Source: an uncultured Clostridia bacterium (GTDB lineage Bacteria; Bacillota; Clostridia; Christensenellales; Pumilibacteraceae). From it: a stretch of DNA of 64,000 nucleotides. The number at the start of each line of letters is the position of its first letter. Position 1 is the first letter of the stretch. Positions 44,282 to 53,127 of this stretch are shown here, piece after piece. The stretch covers positions 1 through 64,000 of the forward strand of contig CAMSYM010000007.1 of the NCBI GenBank assembly GCA_947066105.1. Direction: 5' to 3'. The notes under the pieces are model-generated. The model did no database searches and had not been told where the DNA came from. It saw only the letters and a list, made by a program, of their open reading frames with translations. The position numbers were made by a program, and so were the translations under genes.

Positions 44282-44776
44282 TCACTTCTGTCTTTTCGCT
44301 TTAAAAAAAGCCTGTATGGGCGCAAGACATCTATTTTCCAAAACGCCGCCGACCACTTCGGCGCGGTGATTGAGCTTTTCGTTGCGCACGATATCGAGCG
44401 CGGTGCCGCACGCGCCGAAACGCTTGTCCCACGCGCCGAACACGACGCGCTTGATACGCGAATACACGATAGCGCCCGCGCACATGACGCACGGTTCGAG
44501 CGTGACGAAAAGCTCGCAGTCGGACAAATTCCACCGCCCAAGCTTTTTCGCCGCCGCGCGGATAGCCACCACTTCGGCGTGCGCCGTAGGGTCGCTGTCC
44601 ACTTCCCTGCCGTTTACGCCCGTTCCGACTATTTCGTCGCCGCAAACGACCACCGCCGCTATCGGAACTTCGCATTCGGGGCAGTCGCTTAGCGCGTCGA
44701 GCGCCGCCGTCATAAATTTAACGTCGCGTTCCGAAAACGCATCCGCGGTATTATCGTTCGTTTGTATGTCGTCCAT
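44282..44776 (-). CDS. tadA: tRNA-specific adenosine deaminase TadA
   Basis: It deaminates A34 of tRNA-Arg(ACG) to inosine. The 164-residue protein has the zinc/catalytic motif HAE (66-68) and PCVMCAGA (95-102), and GRWNLSDCELFVTLEP as in the family. A short acidic N-terminal extension precedes the core. AAGGA lies about 12 bases before the ATG, inside the end of the M14 gene. It is the last gene of the walJ operon. Its 3' end abuts a repeat rather than a terminator. Confidence 0.95.
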   Translation of the reverse strand: MDDIQTNDNTADAFSERDVKFMTAALDALSDCPECEVPIAAVVVCGDEIVGTGVNGREVDSDPTAHAEVVAIRAAAKKLGRWNLSDCELFVTLEPCVMCAGAIVYSRIKRVVFGAWDKRFGACGTALDIVRNEKLNHRAEVVGGVLENRCLAPIQAFFKAKRQK

Positions 44777-44781
44777 GTTCG

Positions 44782-45597
44782 TTATTTTCCTTGTTCCGAT
44801 TCTTTAAGCACGCTCAGCGCATACCGCGGCAGTCCCGCATTGAGCGGTATTTCGAGCGCGAGATCCGCCGCCTCGAACGGGTGCGAGCCTTGTTTTATCA
44901 GCTCGATGGTTACCGCGGGAATGTGCAAATACTGCACGCACCAGTCCTTATATCCGCCCGCCGAACCGAGATCGCCGTCCACGCGCCGCACGTCGATGTA
45001 ATCGGCAAGCGCGGTAGCGAACGCTTTGTCGCGGCGCTTGCGCTCGCCCGTTTGGAAAAACTCCCAGTACAGCTCGCCGCCCATCATGTGATAGCTTATC
45101 GTCGCGTTCGGTCGCACGTTGAGCGTGAAGTCGACCAGCGCGCGCACTTCCTTCGCGCTTGCGGGATATTCGCCTATATACCCGTGCGAGTACGGCGACC
45201 TGCGGTTTTGAGCGCCCGTTCCCCAGTTGGCGTCGAAATTATTGTTAAGATCGACGCCGAGCGCGTTCGCCTTCCATGCTCGGTGTTCGTCGACATGCCG
45301 AGCCAAAAACTCGCTGCACTGCGCATCTCCCTTTTCAAAAAACAACGCGCCGTCGGGATTGACGAGCGGGATAAAATACGCGCCGTCCGCGCCGCCCGTG
45401 CCGAACGCCGCTATTTGTTCGAGCACGACGAGCGCCGTATAGCATTCCCGCGCATGTATGCCGCCGATAATTATCAACTGTTTACCGCCGTATCCGCCGC
45501 GGTGCACGCAAAGAATATCGTTGCCGCACTCGCTCTTGCCGATGGAAAACTTATTATAGCCGCGCATTCCGTTACTTACAGTTTCGATTATATCCAT
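44782..45597 (-). CDS. M14-family zinc carboxypeptidase, cytosolic
   Basis: A 271-residue metallopeptidase with HxxE (H48-E51 in GGIHARECYT), the third zinc ligand probably in ISYHMMGG, and the catalytic Glu in TIELIKQGSHPF. LVNPDGALFF and DLNNNFDANWG are typical of gamma-D-glutamyl-diaminopimelate-type M14 enzymes that trim peptidoglycan peptides. No signal peptide is present, so recycling of muropeptides in the cytosol is likelier than wall hydrolysis. It sits between rlmH (33 bases) and tadA (5 bases) in an operon headed by walJ. Confidence 0.88.
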   Translation of the reverse strand: MDIIETVSNGMRGYNKFSIGKSECGNDILCVHRGGYGGKQLIIIGGIHARECYTALVVLEQIAAFGTGGADGAYFIPLVNPDGALFFEKGDAQCSEFLARHVDEHRAWKANALGVDLNNNFDANWGTGAQNRRSPYSHGYIGEYPASAKEVRALVDFTLNVRPNATISYHMMGGELYWEFFQTGERKRRDKAFATALADYIDVRRVDGDLGSAGGYKDWCVQYLHIPAVTIELIKQGSHPFEAADLALEIPLNAGLPRYALSVLKESEQGK

Positions 45598-45630
45598 GAT
45601 ACCAGTATATGCAATGCGCGCGTTCGCCGA

Positions 45631-46068
45631 CTATTTATGATACGGAACGCCTTTTATAATGGTCGCCGCGCGGTAAAGCTGTTCGCAAAGCAACAACCGC
45701 GCTATTTGATGCGGATACGTGACCGCGCCGAACGACACTCTGCGCTTAGCCGACGCGCGCACCCGCTCGTCCACGCCCGCCGCGCCGCCTATGACGAAAG
45801 TCAGCTCGTCCGAGCGTTCGTGTTCGGTTTTAACAAGCTCGGCGAGCTTTTCCGAACTCAACTGCTCCCCGCCGATATCCATAAGCACGAACGCCCCGCC
45901 GATACGACGCAACAGCTCGTCGCATTCCTTGCGCACAGTCGGCTGTTCGGACAGTTCGACGACCGTCACGTCGTAAAAGCCTTTGAGCCGCTTCAAATAC
46001 TCGTTACAGCCGTCGCGGCAAAACGGCTTGCTCGCCTTGCCGACGCAAAGTATTCTCAGTCGTTTCAA
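45631..46068 (-). CDS. rlmH: 23S rRNA pseudouridine1915 N3-methyltransferase RlmH
   Basis: It methylates pseudouridine 1915 of 23S rRNA in 70S ribosomes. The protein has the SPOUT-fold knot (FVIGGAAGVDERV) and the C-terminal ARLLLCEQLYRAATIIKGVPYHK. The chosen start is TTG (46068), which overlaps the stop of the preceding CPBP gene and follows a GGGGG site. It gives the normal N-terminus (M)KRLRILCVGK. An ATG five codons earlier lacks a ribosome site. Linkage to walJ is common in Bacillota. Confidence 0.94.
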   Translation of the reverse strand: MKRLRILCVGKASKPFCRDGCNEYLKRLKGFYDVTVVELSEQPTVRKECDELLRRIGGAFVLMDIGGEQLSSEKLAELVKTEHERSDELTFVIGGAAGVDERVRASAKRRVSFGAVTYPHQIARLLLCEQLYRAATIIKGVPYHK

Positions 46069-47120
46069 TAGAAGAACCCCCATACGTACGTGAACACCGT
46101 CGTACAGACCGCGACCGTGCCGAGCGCGACGGCGAGCGCGACGTCTGCTACCGCGGGCTTTATCAACGTTATCGCTCGCGCCTTTTCGGCGTCCGACCCT
46201 ACCATTTCTTTAAGCACGGCGCGCCGCGCCGCGCCGTCGGCGGTTTCGATCGCTTTAAGCTTGATCTTGACGTTGCGCCTGTCGCGCAAATACAGCATGA
46301 GCAATACGAGCGCAGTTCCGACCAAAGCGACGAGCAAAAACACCGCCGCGAGCGCCCACACGGGCAACGAGCTTAACAAGCCGAAAAATCCGCCGCCCGC
46401 CGTCCAGCCGTAAGTCGTCGCATAATCGGTAAACACGCTCAAAAAATTATTGGTGAAGTGCATGAGCATTGCGGGATAAATGCTTTCCGTCTCGATCGTG
46501 AGATATGCGGCGAGCGCGCCGAACAACGCGGTATAAAACACCTGACGAACGTTTTGATGAAATAACCCGAACATTATCGCGCAAATAAGAATGCAGGTGC
46601 TTTTTTTGAACGACCGCCGCAACACGGTCAACAGTCCGCCGCGCATGGCGAACTCCTCGCACACCGCGGGCAACACCGCCGTCATAAGTATTTCGGCGAC
46701 GAAATACCCCGCATCGAACCGCGACGGCATATCGGGCGACGACGAAACGTAGTTATACCCCGTCGCGCGCAACAGCCCCGACCATGCCGACGAAACGCCG
46801 ATCGTAGCGCAATAGATCGCCGCGCCCAAAGGTATAGCCAAAAGATAATAGGGCGCGAATTTTCCGAACGATCCGTATTCCAACGTTTTCCGAACGGTAC
46901 GCTTCCCGTAAAACTTATAAACGCAAAACGGCACGCCGAAAAAAAACAACAACTGCGTCGGCAAAGAAAATACCGCCGACGAAATAAGCTCGTCGCCGTA
47001 CGTTTCCGACGGCAACGGCAAAAAATACATAACGACGCGCATTGCGACCACGCCGAGTATGCACGACGTAAGCGCGAACGACGCCGCTCTGTGATCGCGT
47101 TTGATCTCCGCCGACGTCAC
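46065..47120 (-). CDS. CPBP-family intramembrane metalloprotease (first of two)
   Basis: A 351-residue polytopic protein with the CPBP/Abi motifs: CEEFAMRGG (glutamate pair and Arg), FGLFHQN and MHFTNN, within about eight membrane helices. These are Rce1-like glutamate proteases; bacterial members process peptides or act in bacteriocin immunity, with few known substrates. A cytoplasmic segment (about 265-320) precedes the last helix. The GTG start overlaps the TGA of the other CPBP gene (GTGA). Sequence similarity to its neighbour is limited to the motifs, so it is not a recent duplicate. Confidence 0.87.
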   Translation of the reverse strand: MTSAEIKRDHRAASFALTSCILGVVAMRVVMYFLPLPSETYGDELISSAVFSLPTQLLFFFGVPFCVYKFYGKRTVRKTLEYGSFGKFAPYYLLAIPLGAAIYCATIGVSSAWSGLLRATGYNYVSSSPDMPSRFDAGYFVAEILMTAVLPAVCEEFAMRGGLLTVLRRSFKKSTCILICAIMFGLFHQNVRQVFYTALFGALAAYLTIETESIYPAMLMHFTNNFLSVFTDYATTYGWTAGGGFFGLLSSLPVWALAAVFLLVALVGTALVLLMLYLRDRRNVKIKLKAIETADGAARRAVLKEMVGSDAEKARAITLIKPAVADVALAVALGTVAVCTTVFTYVWGFFY

Positions 47121-48136
47121 AGCACGCTCACCACGGTGTTGACTATAAGCAACGTCGCGCAAATCCCCGCGCCGATGATATACTTGAACGTGCCGTCCTT
47201 TTTGCGCATAGCGGCGAGCATTTCGTCGCGCCCGTCGGCCGTGCCGTCCGCAGGCGTTTCCGTAGCGCCGTCGTCGACAGCCGGCTTTTTGCCGAACCCG
47301 AATTTAACGATAACAAACAGCAACGCGCCCGCGCCTACGAACAGACCGAGCGTTATGAACACAGCCGCCGCCACGTTGTTAGTCAACCATACGACGCACG
47401 ATCCGAGCGTTGCGCCGAGCGGCGTCAGTTCTATGACGAGCGCGAACGCATTGGCGGCAGCGTGCATGATGATACACGGCAAAAGCCGTTTGCATGCATT
47501 CATGATACATGCCGCGACCACGCCGAGCGACAACTGAAAAACGACCTGCGCGGGACTCATGTGCATGAGCATGAACGCGAGCGCGGACAGTAATACCGCT
47601 TTTAACGACGACATCTCGCTTTTAAGCCCGTTAAACAGCACGCCGCGATATATTATCTCTTCGCAGATCGGCGCCATAAACACCGACGCTATCACTATCA
47701 TTACGACGGACGCGGGCGTGTCGAGTACTATCGATCCGAACTCCGGCGGAACGCGCAAAACGTACTGCGTAAAAAATCCGTACCATGTAGTCGGTAAAAA
47801 CATGCCGCACAACAATACGAGCGCGGCGACGGCAGGCAACACGAATTGCAACGGCGACACTCGCGCGTCGCGGGTATGCTCGTTGACAAACTGAAAATTG
47901 AACCTGCGTTTTTTAAACCTTGTATACAAAACGATAAACGCCGCCGAGCATAGTTGCACGGCTATCATGAACGCGGTATTGAACACTCCGTCCTTGGCGA
48001 ATTCGGGATCGCCGACCGCCGCGGACACGAACCCCGCGACCGCCTGGCACAAAAGCAGTACCACGACCGCCACCATATAAAACGTACACGAACTCGAATA
48101 GTCGTACGCGCGTTTTTCGTCGTTTACATTCAACAT
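47117..48136 (-). CDS. CPBP-family intramembrane metalloprotease (second)
   Basis: A 339-residue membrane protein with ICEEIIYRGVLFN, LMLMHMSP and IIMHAAANAFA, the three CPBP motifs, plus an acidic cytosolic loop (AVDDGATETPADGTADGRDE) before a last helix. The true start is the ATG at 48136, inside the end of walJ (7-base overlap). The long open frame upstream of it is only the antiparallel shadow of walJ. It belongs to the operon from the promoter at 48953. Confidence 0.87.
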   Translation of the reverse strand: MLNVNDEKRAYDYSSSCTFYMVAVVVLLLCQAVAGFVSAAVGDPEFAKDGVFNTAFMIAVQLCSAAFIVLYTRFKKRRFNFQFVNEHTRDARVSPLQFVLPAVAALVLLCGMFLPTTWYGFFTQYVLRVPPEFGSIVLDTPASVVMIVIASVFMAPICEEIIYRGVLFNGLKSEMSSLKAVLLSALAFMLMHMSPAQVVFQLSLGVVAACIMNACKRLLPCIIMHAAANAFALVIELTPLGATLGSCVVWLTNNVAAAVFITLGLFVGAGALLFVIVKFGFGKKPAVDDGATETPADGTADGRDEMLAAMRKKDGTFKYIIGAGICATLLIVNTVVSVL

Positions 48137-48903
48137 ACTTCGTAAAGTCCCGACATCCTGTCTTGGAGCGCGGCGACTATGCGCACGTCGTCGTGTCCCG
48201 CCGCGCATAACGAGCTTTGCACCGCCGTAACGGCGAGTTCGGGGTCGTTGTTGTCCTCCGACAAATGCGCGAGTATAAAGCTTCGCACGCCGTTGGACGC
48301 GAGAAACGCGCAAGCGGCGGCGCAATCGGCATTTGACAAATGCCCGTGCTTGGAGCTTATCCGCGCCTTTAACATGCGCGAATAATTGGGATTGGCTTCG
48401 AGCCTGTTTATATCGTGATTGGCTTCGAGCATAACTATCCCGCACGACGACAGCGCCGTGAGCTGAGCGGGATTTAGCGCGCCCACGTCGGTCACGACCG
48501 CGACCTTGTTTTTCCCGTCCGATATAACGTACCCGAAGCACGGCACGTCGTGCGATACGGGTATCGCCGTCACAGCCAGCGTGCCCACCGCGAACCGTCG
48601 TTCGGGCATAGCCTGCGGATATATCCCGCCCTTGGCGCGCACGTCGACTTCGCATTCCCTTTGGCATAAAACGCTTACGCCCGCATGCTTTTTGCAAAAT
48701 ATTTTAAGCCCGCCCACGTGATCGGAGTGCGAATGCGTCACAAGCACGGTCACGCGTTCGGGGTCGACGCCGAGCACGTCAAGGCACTTTTCGGCGCGCC
48801 CCGCCGAAATGCCGAGATCGACGAGTATATCGGTTGTTCCGTCGGACACGTAGCAACAATTGCCTTTCGAACCCGACGCAAGACTGCAAATTTTCAAACT
48901 CAT
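48130..48903 (-). CDS. WalJ/YycJ-like metallo-beta-lactamase-fold hydrolase
   Basis: A 257-residue MBL-fold protein with THSHSDHVGG (H57, H59, D61, H62), a later PVSHD and a C-terminal ILAHLSEDNND, matching the YycJ/WalJ family linked to cell-wall control and cell division in Bacillota. No walRK genes are nearby. It starts with ATG without a clear ribosome site about 43 bases after the predicted transcript start. First gene of a six-gene operon whose junctions mostly overlap. Confidence 0.88.
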   Translation of the reverse strand: MSLKICSLASGSKGNCCYVSDGTTDILVDLGISAGRAEKCLDVLGVDPERVTVLVTHSHSDHVGGLKIFCKKHAGVSVLCQRECEVDVRAKGGIYPQAMPERRFAVGTLAVTAIPVSHDVPCFGYVISDGKNKVAVVTDVGALNPAQLTALSSCGIVMLEANHDINRLEANPNYSRMLKARISSKHGHLSNADCAAACAFLASNGVRSFILAHLSEDNNDPELAVTAVQSSLCAAGHDDVRIVAALQDRMSGLYEVC

Positions 48904-48952
48904 GATGTTACGCGGCGCGCAAAACAGATGTTTGCGGCTTATCCTTGGATAA

Positions 48953-48981
48953 AGTATAACAGGTTACATCGATAAAATCAA
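48953..48981 (-). promoter_or_regulatory. Promoter of the walJ operon
   Basis: Minus strand TTGATT (48976-48981), 17-bp spacer, TATACT (48953-48958). It diverges from the fumarase promoter 17 bp away. Confidence 0.8.
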
Positions 48982-48997
48982 GTAAATTTTGTTGTGT

Positions 48998-49025
48998 TTG
49001 CCTTTCGCCTGTGGTACAATATAAT
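48998..49025 (+). promoter_or_regulatory. Promoter of the fumarase operon, very close to the ATG
   Basis: TTGCCT (48998-49003), 16-bp spacer, TATAAT (49020-49025). The ATG is at 49035, so transcription should begin within about three bases of the start codon. No ribosome-binding site fits in between. Confidence 0.7.
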
Positions 49026-49034
49026 GTATAACGT

Positions 49035-49856
49035 ATGAAGATAGTAGACTCGAACAAAATCAGATCGGACGTCGCCAAGCTGATTACCGAATGCCTGATA
49101 ACACCCGACCGTGCGGTCACGAACGCGCTACGCCGTATCGATACGGACAGCGAACTCGAAGCCGCCGCCGCCGCGCTTATCGTAGAAAACAACGACATAG
49201 CCGAGCGCGAACGCGCTTACTGCTGTCAGGACACCGGGCAAGCGGTGTTTTTCGTCAAGCTGGGCGACGGCGTGCAATGCGTCGGACTGCGCGACGCGCT
49301 CGACGACGCGGTGCGCCAAGCGTATGCCGCCGCGCGCAAATCGGTTGCCGATCCGCTGACGCGGCTTAACACTCGCGACAACACGCCCGCCGTGATAGAA
49401 ACGGAACTCGTATCGGGCGACACGCTCGAAATCACCTATCTCGCAAAAGGCGCGGGCAGCGAAAACATGTCCAAGCTGTACATGCTCACCCCCGCGGACG
49501 GCGTCGACGGCATAGTGCGCTCCGTGGTCGACGCAGTAGAGCGCGGCGGACGCAACGCCTGTCCGCCGCTCGTAGTCGGGGTCGGCATCGGCGGCGTGAC
49601 CGAAACGGCATGCACGCTCAGCAAGCGCGCGCTGTTGCGCCCCGTCGGCGTTTTAAACGAGCGCGCGGACGTTGCGCAACTGGAAAAGCTTTTGCTCGCA
49701 AAGATCAACGCGCTCGGTATAGGCGTTGCCGCGCTCGGCGGACGCGTGACCGCGCTCGCAGTCAATATCGAAGTAGCGCCGACGCATATAGGCATGTTGC
49801 CCGTCGCGGTCAATCTACAATGCCACAGCCTGCGGCACGGGACGGTGAAATACTGA
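49035..49856 (+). CDS. Class I fumarate hydratase (or tartrate dehydratase), alpha subunit
   Basis: The 273-residue alpha subunit of an oxygen-sensitive [4Fe-4S] hydratase, interconverting fumarate and malate. Candidate cluster Cys are in YCCQDTGQ (63-64), GRNACPP and TETACTLSK; KGAGSENMS is the conserved alpha-subunit motif. Two-subunit fumarases and L(+)-tartrate dehydratases cannot be told apart by eye; fumarase fits a fermenter. The beta subunit starts one base after the stop. No ribosome-binding site precedes the ATG, and the promoter sits immediately upstream. Confidence 0.92.
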   Translation: MKIVDSNKIRSDVAKLITECLITPDRAVTNALRRIDTDSELEAAAAALIVENNDIAERERAYCCQDTGQAVFFVKLGDGVQCVGLRDALDDAVRQAYAAARKSVADPLTRLNTRDNTPAVIETELVSGDTLEITYLAKGAGSENMSKLYMLTPADGVDGIVRSVVDAVERGGRNACPPLVVGVGIGGVTETACTLSKRALLRPVGVLNERADVAQLEKLLLAKINALGIGVAALGGRVTALAVNIEVAPTHIGMLPVAVNLQCHSLRHGTVKY

Positions 49857-49857
49857 T

Positions 49858-50364
49858 ATGGATAATAGCGTTAAACTATATCTTCCGACCGACGCGGCGC
49901 ATATACAAACCTTAAAGCCGAACACCGTCGTGCAAATTTACGGCACGCTGTACACGGCGCGCGACCAAGCGCACAAGCGCATAGCGCAAGCCCTGAAAAA
50001 CGGCGAAAGCCTGCCGTTCGATCTTCATACCGCCGCAATATACTATTGCGGTCCCACCCCCGCCCCGCGCGGCAAGGCAATAGGCAGTTGCGGTCCGACC
50101 ACGAGCGGGCGCATGGACGCATACACGCCGTTGCTCATAGAACACGGCTTGCGCGTAATGATAGGTAAAGGCGTGCGCAACGCGCAGACCGTCGAAAGCA
50201 TACGTTCGCACGGCGCGGTATACCTGACCGCGATAGGCGGCGCGGCGGCGTTGTACCAAAGCCGCGTTACCGCTTGCGAGCTTATAGCCTATCCCGATCT
50301 CGGTTGCGAAGCGGTCTGCAAGCTGACCGTCGAAAACTTCCCCGCCGTCGTTTCCGTCGTGTGA
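49858..50364 (+). CDS. Class I fumarate hydratase (or tartrate dehydratase), beta subunit
   Basis: A 168-residue beta subunit: YYCGPTPAPRGKAIGSCGPTTSGRMD is characteristic, with VMIGKGVRN and YLTAIGGAAALYQ. It completes the swivelling substrate-binding domain of the hydratase. It lies one base after the alpha gene and 34 bases before the M29 peptidase. The ribosome site is poor (GACGGTGAAA), so coupling with the alpha subunit is likely. Confidence 0.93.
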   Translation: MDNSVKLYLPTDAAHIQTLKPNTVVQIYGTLYTARDQAHKRIAQALKNGESLPFDLHTAAIYYCGPTPAPRGKAIGSCGPTTSGRMDAYTPLLIEHGLRVMIGKGVRNAQTVESIRSHGAVYLTAIGGAAALYQSRVTACELIAYPDLGCEAVCKLTVENFPAVVSVV

Positions 50365-50398
50365 CGGACTCACCCAAGCAGTAAAAAGGAGCAATGAT

Positions 50399-51637
50399 AT
50401 GTCGATGAAAAAACTCAACAAGAATCTCGCAAAAGCGGTCGTTTGCACCGGCGTTAACGTCCAACCGGGCGAAGAAGTGTACGTGGTAAGCTCGGTACAC
50501 GCGATAGAACTCACTCACGAAGTGGTCAAGCAATGTTACGAACGCGGCGCGAAACGCGTGGTGGTAAGATACCGCGACGACGAGCTGACCAAGCTCGACT
50601 TTAAACACCAGTCCATCGAAACGCTTACGAACAAACCGACGTTCATGTACGAAGAACGCAATTATTTCGCGGACGTAGACGGGTGCGTGATAAATATCAT
50701 CTGCGAAGACCCCAATGCGCTCGAATGCGCCGACGCCGATAAAATAACCGCGTCGCGCCGCGCGGACACGATCGGGCTGTCGCGCTACTACGACAAATCG
50801 ATGTCGCACAAGATCAAGTGGTCGATCGTCGCCTATCCGCACCGCGAATGGGCAAAACTCATGTTCCCCGATCTCGACGAAAAGGAAGCTTACAAAAAGC
50901 TCGGCAAGTACATCGCCAAAACGACGCGCGTCGACAACGACGACCCCGTCGAAGCGTGGAAACAGCATTCCGCCGAACTGAGATCGCGCCGCGAAAAACT
51001 GACCGCCGCGAACATAAAACGCTTCCACTACAAAAACTCGCTCGGCACCGATCTTTACGTCGGCATGCCCGACGGCTATGTTTTCGGCGGCGGCGTGGAC
51101 ACCTGCAACGGCGTCACCTTCAACGCGAACATGCCGACGGAAGAAGTTTTTTCCGCGCCCGATTGCAACGACATAGACGGCGTAGTCAAAGCTTCCATGC
51201 CGCTCTGCTATAACGGCAAAATAATAGAAGGACTTACGCTTAAATTCGCAAACGGTAAAATAATCGATTATTCCGCCAAAACCAACGCCGACGTTTTAAA
51301 GGGCATAATCGAAACCGACGAAGGCAGTCGCAGTCTGGGCGAGATAGCGCTAGTCCCGTACGACTCGCCCATAAGCAAGCTCCGCACGCTGTTCTACGAA
51401 ACGCTGTTCGACGAGAACGCGAGCTGTCACTTCGCCATAGGCAGAGCATACCCCACATGCGTCAAGGGCGGTCCCGACATGTCCAAGGACGAACTCAAAG
51501 CCAAGGGCATCAACGATTCGGGAGTACACGTCGACTTCATGGTCGGAACGAAAGATCTGGAAATCACAGCCGAGACCAAAGACGGCAAAACGCTCGAAAT
51601 ATTCAAGCACGGCAATTTCACGAAGGATTTCGAATAG
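50399..51637 (+). CDS. M29-family aminopeptidase
   Basis: A 412-residue metallo-aminopeptidase of the AmpS/PepS type that releases N-terminal amino acids from peptides in the cytosol. Seen are IGLSRYYDKSMSHKIKWS, the metal region FNANMPTEEVFSAPD, GRSLGEIALV-like ...GSRSLGEIALVPYDSPIS, the FYETLFDENASCHFAIG motif and the end HVDFMVGTKDLEI. AAGGAG precedes the ATG. It is the third gene of the fumarase transcript and ends at a strong terminator. Confidence 0.94.
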   Translation: MSMKKLNKNLAKAVVCTGVNVQPGEEVYVVSSVHAIELTHEVVKQCYERGAKRVVVRYRDDELTKLDFKHQSIETLTNKPTFMYEERNYFADVDGCVINIICEDPNALECADADKITASRRADTIGLSRYYDKSMSHKIKWSIVAYPHREWAKLMFPDLDEKEAYKKLGKYIAKTTRVDNDDPVEAWKQHSAELRSRREKLTAANIKRFHYKNSLGTDLYVGMPDGYVFGGGVDTCNGVTFNANMPTEEVFSAPDCNDIDGVVKASMPLCYNGKIIEGLTLKFANGKIIDYSAKTNADVLKGIIETDEGSRSLGEIALVPYDSPISKLRTLFYETLFDENASCHFAIGRAYPTCVKGGPDMSKDELKAKGINDSGVHVDFMVGTKDLEITAETKDGKTLEIFKHGNFTKDFE

Positions 51638-51658
51638 TATATCACCCAAATAAATACC

Positions 51659-51694
51659 GCCCCGTTCGCAAAGCGTTTACGAACGGGGCTTTTT
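51659..51694 (+). terminator. Terminator of the fumarase-M29 operon
   Basis: GCCCCGTTCG pairs perfectly with CGAACGGGGC (11-base loop) and is followed by TTTTT. It lies 22 bases after the M29 stop. Confidence 0.93.
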
Positions 51695-51718
51695 ATCATA
51701 TGCGCATATCGTCATGCT

Positions 51719-52555
51719 TTAAAAATCGGGCGTGTATTCCGATCTTGCCGACGAAAAACGTTGAAAGTATCCGTTTTTAAACCCGAGCTTCAACGCATGC
51801 TCGGCAACTATCTTATACTCTATTTTTTCGAGCTTTCGGTCGGGCGTTCCGTCGCCGTTGGGCGTGAACTGGCTCATGAGCGACAGCACGACGTCCGTCC
51901 CTACCGCGCTCGCTACCGTATCGAGTACGGCAAGCGAATTTTTAACGTTATCGGGCAACACCAAATGCCTTACTATCAAACCGCGCTTCAACAGTTTTTT
52001 TCCGTCGACCGTTTGCCACTCGTCGACCACGGCTTCGCGCATTTTAACGAGCGCGGCAACGGCGATCTTCGGATAATCGGACGCATGCGAAAACCTGTCC
52101 GCGATCGACGCGTCGGCATACTTGAAGTCTGTCAAAAACACGTCGGTAAACGCGCTCGCGCGCATTACGGCATCGGGCATTTCATAGCCCGACGTGTTGT
52201 ATATCACGGACGGTCTTGTTCGGCAAAGCGCAACGCTTTTTTCGATCGCCGTCAAAAAATGCGACGGCGTTACGAGATCGAGCGGGTGCGCCGCGCCGTC
52301 GAACGCCTGCGCGAGCGCACGTTCGTCGTACTCGTCGCCCACGCACGCCCGACTGATCTTTTTATTTTGGCAATACGAACAACCGAGCGAACACCCTCCG
52401 AAAAACAGCGCGGTGACTCTGCCCAAACACGGCTCTTCGTAATCGAAATCGTTTATTATTTTGGCTATGCGCGCAAATCTGCCGCCGCCGCAATATCCGG
52501 TTTCCCCGTCGTCGCGATCGACGCCGCATCCGCGCGGACAATCGTAGCACTTCAT
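51719..52555 (-). CDS. Radical SAM protein, PflA-related
   Basis: A 278-residue protein: an N-terminal Cys-rich segment (MKCYDCPRGCGVDR...GYCG), then CSLGCSYCQN with the CxxxCxxC cluster motif after FFGG, and later conserved VIYNTSGYE and FLTDFKYAD. It resembles the PflA-like family (COG1313) often called uncharacterised Fe-S protein. Target unknown. The ATG overlaps the TGA of the DUF2726 gene (ATGA); the longer frame upstream lacks the family N-terminus. Confidence 0.88.
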   Translation of the reverse strand: MKCYDCPRGCGVDRDDGETGYCGGGRFARIAKIINDFDYEEPCLGRVTALFFGGCSLGCSYCQNKKISRACVGDEYDERALAQAFDGAAHPLDLVTPSHFLTAIEKSVALCRTRPSVIYNTSGYEMPDAVMRASAFTDVFLTDFKYADASIADRFSHASDYPKIAVAALVKMREAVVDEWQTVDGKKLLKRGLIVRHLVLPDNVKNSLAVLDTVASAVGTDVVLSLMSQFTPNGDGTPDRKLEKIEYKIVAEHALKLGFKNGYFQRFSSARSEYTPDF

Positions 52556-53127
52556 CTCAGTATGGCTCTTTGCACCGCGCGCTTGACCGTCGAAAAGCTT
52601 AGATCGCCGTCCAGCCAAAACGTGACGAGCGGAAGCTTTGCGTCCGCGCATATCGCCGCGACCTTGGCGTCGCGCTCCTGCCTGTCGGCGCGCAGGTGCG
52701 AACGGTCGTTAAGCTCGACCAAAAGCAACGGCTCGAATGTCTCGCGGTCGACAAAGCAATAATCGCAAACGCGGAACAACTCGTTGCGGTACGATGTATT
52801 TGTTTTTTTATCGATAACGTTAGCGAGCGCGACCTGCGGAACAACTTCGTATTTGTCGGGCGATATCCCGCGCAACAATAACAAAAAATTATATTCGGGC
52901 TTTGTGAGCATGGTCGATTTGCGCTCGTATTTGGAATTGAGTCGGATTTTCTCTTTGGGCTTATACAACAGCGCAAAAAGACAAAACGCCATCAGTGCGA
53001 CGCTCACTATCGACATTATCCAAAACGTGTCGTTATGAAATTCCCGAAAAAACGGCATAAGGCTGAACGCAAACAGCGTCAGCCCGACAAATAAAAATAC
53101 TATGTATATGCCTTTGCGAAATTTCAT
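52552..53127 (-). CDS. DUF2726 protein with two membrane helices
   Basis: A 191-residue protein: two N-terminal helices (about 8-28 and 35-55), a basic linker, then a DUF2726 domain (LTKPEYNFLLLLRG...VCDYCFVDRETFEPLLLVELNDRSHLRADRQERD..KVAAICADAKLPLVTF). That domain has the PD-(D/E)xK nuclease-like look (Asp, then ExxDxSH) found in topoisomerase-associated proteins. AGAGG six bases before ATG 53127 favours this start over the ATG eight codons upstream. Coupled to the radical SAM gene by a 4-base overlap. Function unknown. Confidence 0.8.
   Translation of the reverse strand: MKFRKGIYIVFLFVGLTLFAFSLMPFFREFHNDTFWIMSIVSVALMAFCLFALLYKPKEKIRLNSKYERKSTMLTKPEYNFLLLLRGISPDKYEVVPQVALANVIDKKTNTSYRNELFRVCDYCFVDRETFEPLLLVELNDRSHLRADRQERDAKVAAICADAKLPLVTFWLDGDLSFSTVKRAVQRAILR

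Noticed and set aside
47117-48697. Extended N-terminus (about 186 extra residues) for the second CPBP protein.
   Set aside because: The extension is the antiparallel/out-of-frame image of walJ, rich in Arg; the ATG at 48136 gives a normal membrane protein.
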